Source of the DNA: Branchiostoma floridae
Taxonomy: Eukaryota > Chordata > Leptocardii > Amphioxiformes > Branchiostomatidae
Length of the DNA: 64,000 nucleotides
Reading direction: 5' to 3'
Assembly: GCF_000003815.2 (NCBI RefSeq)
Contig: NC_049992.1
Coordinates: forward strand, 12,864,354 to 12,928,353
The position numbers were made by a program, and so were the translations under genes. This document shows, in pieces, positions 59,111-64,000 of the stretch; the first letter of the stretch is position 1, and each line of letters opens with the position of its first letter. The notes below the pieces were generated by a model, which saw nothing but the letters and a program-made list of their open reading frames with translations, did not search any database and was not told the origin of the DNA.

Positions 59111-60435
59111 TGAAGAAAACAGTACAAAACAGAGAGACCGATTAAAACCCATGAAAACACGTCAGAAGAAGCTGTAGCCGAACCTCTGCTTGGAATGTAG
59201 CATTAGAGAGTAGAGACCCTCCTCAAATTTAGGAAATTCCGAATCAGCACTACTCTCAGATGTTCGGCTCCGGTTGTTTTTTACGTGTTTTAAGCGTTTT
59301 TATCGGGATTTCCATTTATCCTGTTTTTGATGTCTAGAGCTTCGGCTCAGGCTGTTTTTTAAGCGTTTCTAGGCTCTAGTCGGAGGGGTAATCAGCCTTC
59401 CCTCCAAAAATAGGCGCCAAATCTGCTAGAGTTTCTGCAACGGATGTACTCAAATGTTTTGTATGTAACATTACTTTCACGACGAAGCCGTTAATAGACC
59501 CGACGATCTCCCGCACTCTTCAGTGCAGCAGAAATGGAAAATGTCAGCTTACCATGCCTGGTTAAGTCCACCTGTGGTTGATGGATATGGCATTAATGAT
59601 CAATATGTCATAATAACATCTAATCCATATCTACATGTGATTCCGGAAAGGCCAGGTTCTGCCGCAAAGTCTGATTAAATGTTTCCATCTGTCATCCTTC
59701 ATTGATATTCTGGAAATGTTGTTTTAGTCTATAATGTCTAAGATATTGCTTTTAAGTTAAAATGACTAGAATAACTAAATTCTCATCCAAACATTTCCTA
59801 GCTATGTCTAAGAAGTATCCATTAGCGTTGGTCTGTCACTGAATCTGACATGACGGAAATATCCATCAACTTGGTTTCTATCCCTTCTCTGTCCTTTTTA
59901 TTTAAAAGCTATCCTTTTTTATATTTTTTGGGAACATGACAAGTTATAGATAAACGTATTGTGGTTTTCAATTCATAGTTGGACCTCGGTGCGCGTCGAT
60001 AAGATTTCAATCTTATGTGTTGAAATTATATTTTTGTTCGTCCTGAGAAGGACACAGTAACGTTACAGTTGTTAACGGACTGTTTCGTGATCATTTCACA
60101 ATAAAGTAAAATCAAAGACTAAAAATTAAAAGAAACATAATAAGTGATCGATGAATCTTAAGTAGTTAGGATACGCGTTGGTTGTTTTATTCTCCATACA
60201 CGAAGTAGAGGGGGATTTGCATTCTGTTGAAAGCCAATTACTAATCCACACCTAGTGGACGCCGGTGAGAAGGACCGGAGATGAGCTCCTCAAGAAGCGC
60301 GGCGCGTTCATGAACAAAGAGATGAATCAATAGACCGTGTGACGAAACTGTGTGACGAAACTGTGCTTCTCATCTTCAAGTCTTTGTATGCTCCGGCTCA
60401 GTCTCGTGTCCTTGTGGATGATTATGAAGCAGGAA
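59111..60435. other. Gene-free stretch
   Basis: It contains a lone 'cctctgcttgga' half-terminus near 59184 and a repeated 'ggctcaggctgttttttaag'-like phrase (59269 and 59343). No gene. Confidence 0.35.
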
Positions 60436-60516
60436 CAGTGTCAAAAAAGTACAATATACGTATATGTATATATACTTATAATTGATATGTCAGCCTTTCC
60501 CCGATTTTCGACAGCT

Positions 60517-60603
60517 AAAATCAAATGTAGTGGTAGATAATCGTATATGTATATATCTATCGTATCGTATATATAGCGCTTATCTACCACTGCATTTGAT
60601 TTT
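60517..60603. repeat. Hairpin with 24-base arms
   Basis: 'aaaatcaaatgtagtggtag' + 'ataa' pairs with 'ttatctaccactgcatttga' + 'tttt'. The loop is AT-rich (tatatgtatatatc). It directly precedes the microsatellites. Confidence 0.8.
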
Positions 60604-60605
60604 GA

Positions 60606-60613
<8 letters not shown>

Positions 60614-60691
<78 letters not shown>

Positions 60692-60803
60692 CATATGTAT
60701 TTACATATGTATGTAGAGAGAGAGAGAGAGAGAAAGATATAATTCTAAAACATCTGAGAGAAGGATATATTTGTCTTAAATACATCTATATATATATATA
60801 TAA

Positions 60804-60835
<32 letters not shown>

Positions 60836-60848
60836 TGAGAGAGAGTCT
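60614..60848. repeat. Compound microsatellites (GT)n (AT)n (GA)n
   Basis: (GT)n at about 60614-60642, (AT)n at about 60647-60684, (GA)n at about 60715-60735, then (TA)n and (GA)n again at about 60787-60848. The open frames through these are meaningless. Confidence 0.95.
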
Positions 60849-61284
60849 ATATCAATTCACATTTCCACATATTTTATTACTCTAGATCAATGTATAATGC
60901 ATAAAGATAAGACATGTTATTCACATAAGCAAGTATTTCTATAAGCCTTATCAATCGGATCCTAAATCTGATTGGATCTCAAGATTTATTCCGTCTCATC
61001 TAATTTCCTGCCGGTGTTGAGAATACAACTATGAAGCCTCTAATATAATGTCATTCCTGAAGCTGTCGTCACACTAGTAGCGACCTTTGACAGATCTTTG
61101 ATCGCCAGAAGGTCTGACGGATTTCAAAATCGCTAGAGCGAGTTGGGGGTGTTTTTCGCCTGAAAATCTTCCCTACCACATTAGATGGTAATCTCCAAGC
61201 TTAGGCAGATCCTACTGTATCATAGAATAGTATCAAACGCTAATGCAAATGAGTGTAGCCGGCCTAGGAGTGTGTGTTGGCTAC
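60849..61284. other. Gene-free stretch with half MITE near 61190
   Basis: At 61190-61255 'ggtaatctccaagc' followed by 'aggcagatcctactgtatca' and 'atagtatcaaa' is one half of the TCTCCAAGCAGA MITE family. The other half is missing. Nothing else recognised. Confidence 0.45.
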
Positions 61285-61565
61285 CGAAGGTAATTTGACG
61301 GGGATCAGTGGCCTGCGAACGTAGGCCAACCTCTGAACATTCGAGAGGACAATTTGTCGCGTTGCTGCGGAAAGTGTCCTTTGGAGCTGACATACACACA
61401 CTGGGAGAGCTGTGTTTCTGTTGTGCAATTTGACGGGGTTCAGTGGCCTGTGAACATAGGCCAATCTCTGAAAAATTCGCTTAGTGATTGCGAAAAAAAA
61501 TGGTCGCATTGCTGTGTCCTTTGGAGCTGACATATTCTCGCTTGTAGAGCTGTGTTTCCGTCGTA
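61285..61565. repeat. Two-copy tandem duplication, unit about 143 bp
   Basis: 'aatttgacggggatcagtgg' (61291) and 'aatttgacggggttcagtgg' (61434) head two copies. Both run through 'cataggccaa'-type, 'ctctgaa', 'gtcctttggagctgacatac' and 'agagctgtgtttc'. The copies differ by indels in the middle. It lies about 0.5-0.75 kb upstream of the GPCR start. Confidence 0.85.
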
Positions 61566-62035
61566 TGCTGTCTGTTTTACAGCAAGAGGTTTACAGTTTC
61601 GTTAGTCCTCGCCGCGTCGTCGTCAAAGTCTACATTCCCACAGAGTAATCGGAGAATCGAAAAAAATGTATAGATGTCATTAATCTTTGATATTTTTTTG
61701 ATACATTAGAGATATGAGCTTCCCTCAGCAAGCATTTGGTAGGACCTTCCAGACGTATTTGGCAATTAACATGTTGTCGAATGAATCATTGAATTGAAGG
61801 TTGCTAAGACGACGGGGCGTCATCCAGTAATTTATTCTCAAGTCACGGATTGGCTTTAGCTTTAACGCCTGCATGTAAACGCCTCAGTATGCGTAAAAGA
61901 GGACCGTCATATTGGTTATGTGCTTTGTCCGCTCATCGTTTTGTTCAGGTAGGCATGCACTCTTTCAAACAGATTTCCTTTGACTGGCCCGTTCCGACTA
62001 TATCGTGACTCTCTAAGTATTCCCAGTGGCTAACC
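61566..62035. other. Upstream flank of the GPCR exon
   Basis: No TATA box stands out. The sequence just before the ATG ('gtggctaacc') gives a favourable context. An upstream non-coding exon cannot be ruled out. Confidence 0.35.
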
Positions 62036-62554
62036 ATGGCGTCCTCTCCCCGGCCTTTCCCTTACAACACGTCCGTGACATCCCCGACGGTGCATGCGGA
62101 GGTCAGCGCAATCTTCCCCACGGACAACCCGTCCTCCTTCGGGGAGGAGAACGGCACAGTCTGTACCACCGGTGATTATCCTTACACCTACAACCAGACA
62201 GTCTTTATCTCCTCCATTGTCTCTGTCGTCATCTTGGGGATCATTGTCGGGAACTTCTTCGTCTGTACGTCGACGCTGACCCAGAGAAAGCTCCGGACTG
62301 TCCACAACTGGTTCCTCACCTCTCTGGCCATAGCTGACCTCCTGGTAGGAGTCCTCATCATGCCCCTGGCCCTGGTGAACGAACTCCTGGGCTACTGGTA
62401 CTTTGGGGAGGTTCTGTGCGAAGTGTTTCTGTCCACGGACATCTTCGTGTGCACGGCGTCCATCCTCAACCTGTGCGGCATCGCCATCGACCGTTACTGG
62501 GCCGCCACCAACGCTACTGACCTGGCCGGGATCATGGAAAGAAGACGAGCTAAG
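62036..62554 (+). CDS. Class A GPCR, aminergic type, first coding exon (partial)
   Basis: 173 codons are visible, then a donor (GCTAAG|GTCTCA), so the rest lies in later exons. The N-terminus (1-57) has three sequons (N11, N39, N53). TM1 is about 58-80 with N1.50 (N73, GIIVGNFF). TM2 is 91-118 with LAIADLL (D101, D2.50). ECL1 is WYFG. TM3 begins at C128 (the disulfide cysteine), carries D135 at position 3.32, the amine-binding aspartate, then CTASILNLCGIAIDRYWAAT with DRY at 152-154. This pattern is that of dopamine, adrenergic, octopamine/tyramine and 5-HT1 receptors, Gi- or Gs-coupled at the plasma membrane. The ICL2 stretch TNATDLAGIMERRRAK is atypical. The subtype cannot be decided without TM5-TM7. 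The start ATG has a good context (accATGG). Confidence 0.88.
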
Positions 62555-62754
62555 GTCTCATTTTTTTAAGTTTTTGTTCCGTAGAAAAGTTTTTGCTGCT
62601 CATAGATGCTCATAGATATTCCAATGTCAAACTCTAACGTTGTTACTCCATTCTTCTCGAAATGACTAAAAACATTCTTTGAATTAGTAAAATTCATCCG
62701 AACTACTTGAGTTTTCTATGGGAAAATCGCCCAAGATAAGGATTCACACCCAAA

Positions 62755-63062
62755 GACGTTTCTAGTGAAATTCCCAAACCCACTTATTGTGTAAATATAG
62801 CGCGTGGGGCAGTACATTAACCAGCGCCTTCAGAGAAGAAGTCAAACCCCAAAAATATAATCCCACTACTAGTAAGAACTAAAAACAACTGCACACAGTT
62901 CAGATGCAGATCTGCCAGATTCAGTAATAGTATATTTCCTTTTATTGTATCATTGTTGAACGGATTTTAATGAATTTCCAAACAAATGTCTATGTCTCAT
63001 ACCCCAATTCAGCCTTATGGCTTCAATGGTATTTGCGTACGTTTCATCGCAAATAAACCAAT
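62755..63062 (+). mobile_element. Decayed LINE 3'-end fragment
   Basis: 'cccaaacccacttattg', 'agagaagaagtcaaacccc' and a terminal 'catcgcaaataaacc' recall the 3' ends at 17755, 47755 and 15715. Strongly diverged. It lies in the first intron after the GPCR exon. Confidence 0.45.
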
Positions 63063-64000
63063 CATTCATAACGCCAAAGATAGTACACGTATACGTATCT
63101 TATAGTTGGTTAGACATTAGTAGTATATAGTCCATTACTTTTTCTTTTACATCTTTTTCTTTGATAATGTACATTCATAAAGCCATTGGCTTAGGGCAAA
63201 TGAATATCATCATTTTCCGTGCACTTGTCATACTAATTCCCCACTTCTATCTGGAGAATATCCTAATAAGACAGAGGCTTTATTGAAATTATTTACTGAG
63301 CTGCGGCCTAGCGGTTCATCCTCCCAATGAAATGAAATGTTCTACTCCATCCACTTTGGAACGTCTCCCGACCTTCGCCGCCCTGTTCATCAGCTTAACG
63401 ACCATGGCTGTACTATAAAAGACCCCGATAAATGGATCTAGTGTAAAATGTCGCAGATAATCTGACTTGGAAGTCGTGCTGTATACCTGGTGTCCTCTGT
63501 ACTGGCTTAGACAACATACCAAACAGCCACTCTTCAATACACTTAACTATTGGCGATAACGGATAGGACATGAAGGTTTAGCTGAACATGAAGCGTATCC
63601 GGTTCCAATTTCTGATGTTTAAACAAGATCTCTCTGAAGCTAAACAAGTCCTCAGATAAACCAACAGTCGGCATCATACTGAGATAAGTTTTCTCTGCCT
63701 CTAGAAAATTTCAATGGGCGCCGCTGTGCTTTGATTCAAACTAACCAATAACAATGTCACACCATGGTATTTACTGTCTCATTGATCTATATTGCAGGGT
63801 ATTTTGTTAAAAGGTTCTTTGTATACAACTAACAGCAGTGATTCGGCAGCCCTTGTTCCTACCTTCCTCGGGGCAATGCTGACTAATTCTACCGCTTCCA
63901 TGACGAACCAAAACCTCGATAGCTGATTGTCATTAGCTGCGAAGAAAGAACTCTAATACTAAGTCAAATCACTGCTGGATCTAATGACGTCAACTATTCA
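63063..64000. other. No further GPCR exon recognised
   Basis: I looked for a TM4-like segment (W4.50 with flanking hydrophobics) following an acceptor on the plus strand and did not find a convincing one. The remaining exons probably lie beyond the window. No other gene seen. Confidence 0.35.

Noticed and set aside
58082-59152. A 356-codon minus-strand frame that looks like a repeat protein
   Set aside because: It is a LINE remnant running into a 97-bp satellite that is open in all phases. The repeats read in rotating frames, so there is no protein selection to see.
60441-60885. Frames rich in Ile-Tyr, Cys-Val and Arg-Glu
   Set aside because: These are translations of (AT)n, (GT)n and (GA)n microsatellites.
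62555-64000. A TM4-TM7 continuation of the GPCR inside the window
   Set aside because: No acceptor followed by a convincing transmembrane segment was found on the plus strand. Claiming one would be a guess.

Overview
The window is eukaryotic and almost certainly from a chordate-grade marine invertebrate. Amphioxus (Branchiostoma) fits best. The evidence is multi-exon genes with GT-AG introns, a single class IA PI3-kinase that resembles both p110-beta and p110-delta, many lineage-type inverted-repeat elements and LINE 3' ends, and a 100-base assembly gap (8345-8444). The organism call is inference from gene content, not a species match.

Layout. 1-10.9 kb has no gene I can support. It holds a 217-bp tandem duplication, a 45-bp minisatellite (about 3.3-5.1 kb), two MITEs, a decayed LINE running into the gap, a foldback element and a second LINE remnant. 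10.9-32.9 kb holds three paralogous carotenoid-oxygenase-family genes: A (minus, 10919-15349, 2 exons), B (minus, 22399-25124, 3 exons) and C (plus, 30125-32890, 3 exons). B and C are close relatives in divergent orientation. A is more distant and lacks their second intron. All three keep the four iron-binding histidine motifs, and all start with a signal-peptide-like segment, unlike the vertebrate BCO1, BCO2 and RPE65. The B-C spacer contains a MITE, a LINE 3' half and a local duplication with an insertion-free and an insertion-bearing copy.

33-39 kb is gene-free and rich in inverted-repeat elements, with a possible untranslated leader exon near 36 kb. 39.1-53.4 kb is a complete 21-exon class IA PI3K catalytic subunit (1060 aa by my exon joins), with degenerate copies of pieces of its first coding exon in introns 1 and 2. 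53.4-62 kb is 3' flank and repeats, including a near-perfect 76-bp palindrome, a homogeneous 97-bp satellite inside a LINE remnant, and microsatellites. 62.0-62.55 kb is the first coding exon of an aminergic-type class A GPCR (TM1-TM3), whose remaining exons are not recognisable in the window.

The carotenoid oxygenase cluster is the only functional cluster. PI3K and the GPCR look like ordinary neighbours with no evident link. Exon joins were done by hand from splice signals and reading frame, and no transcript evidence was available.
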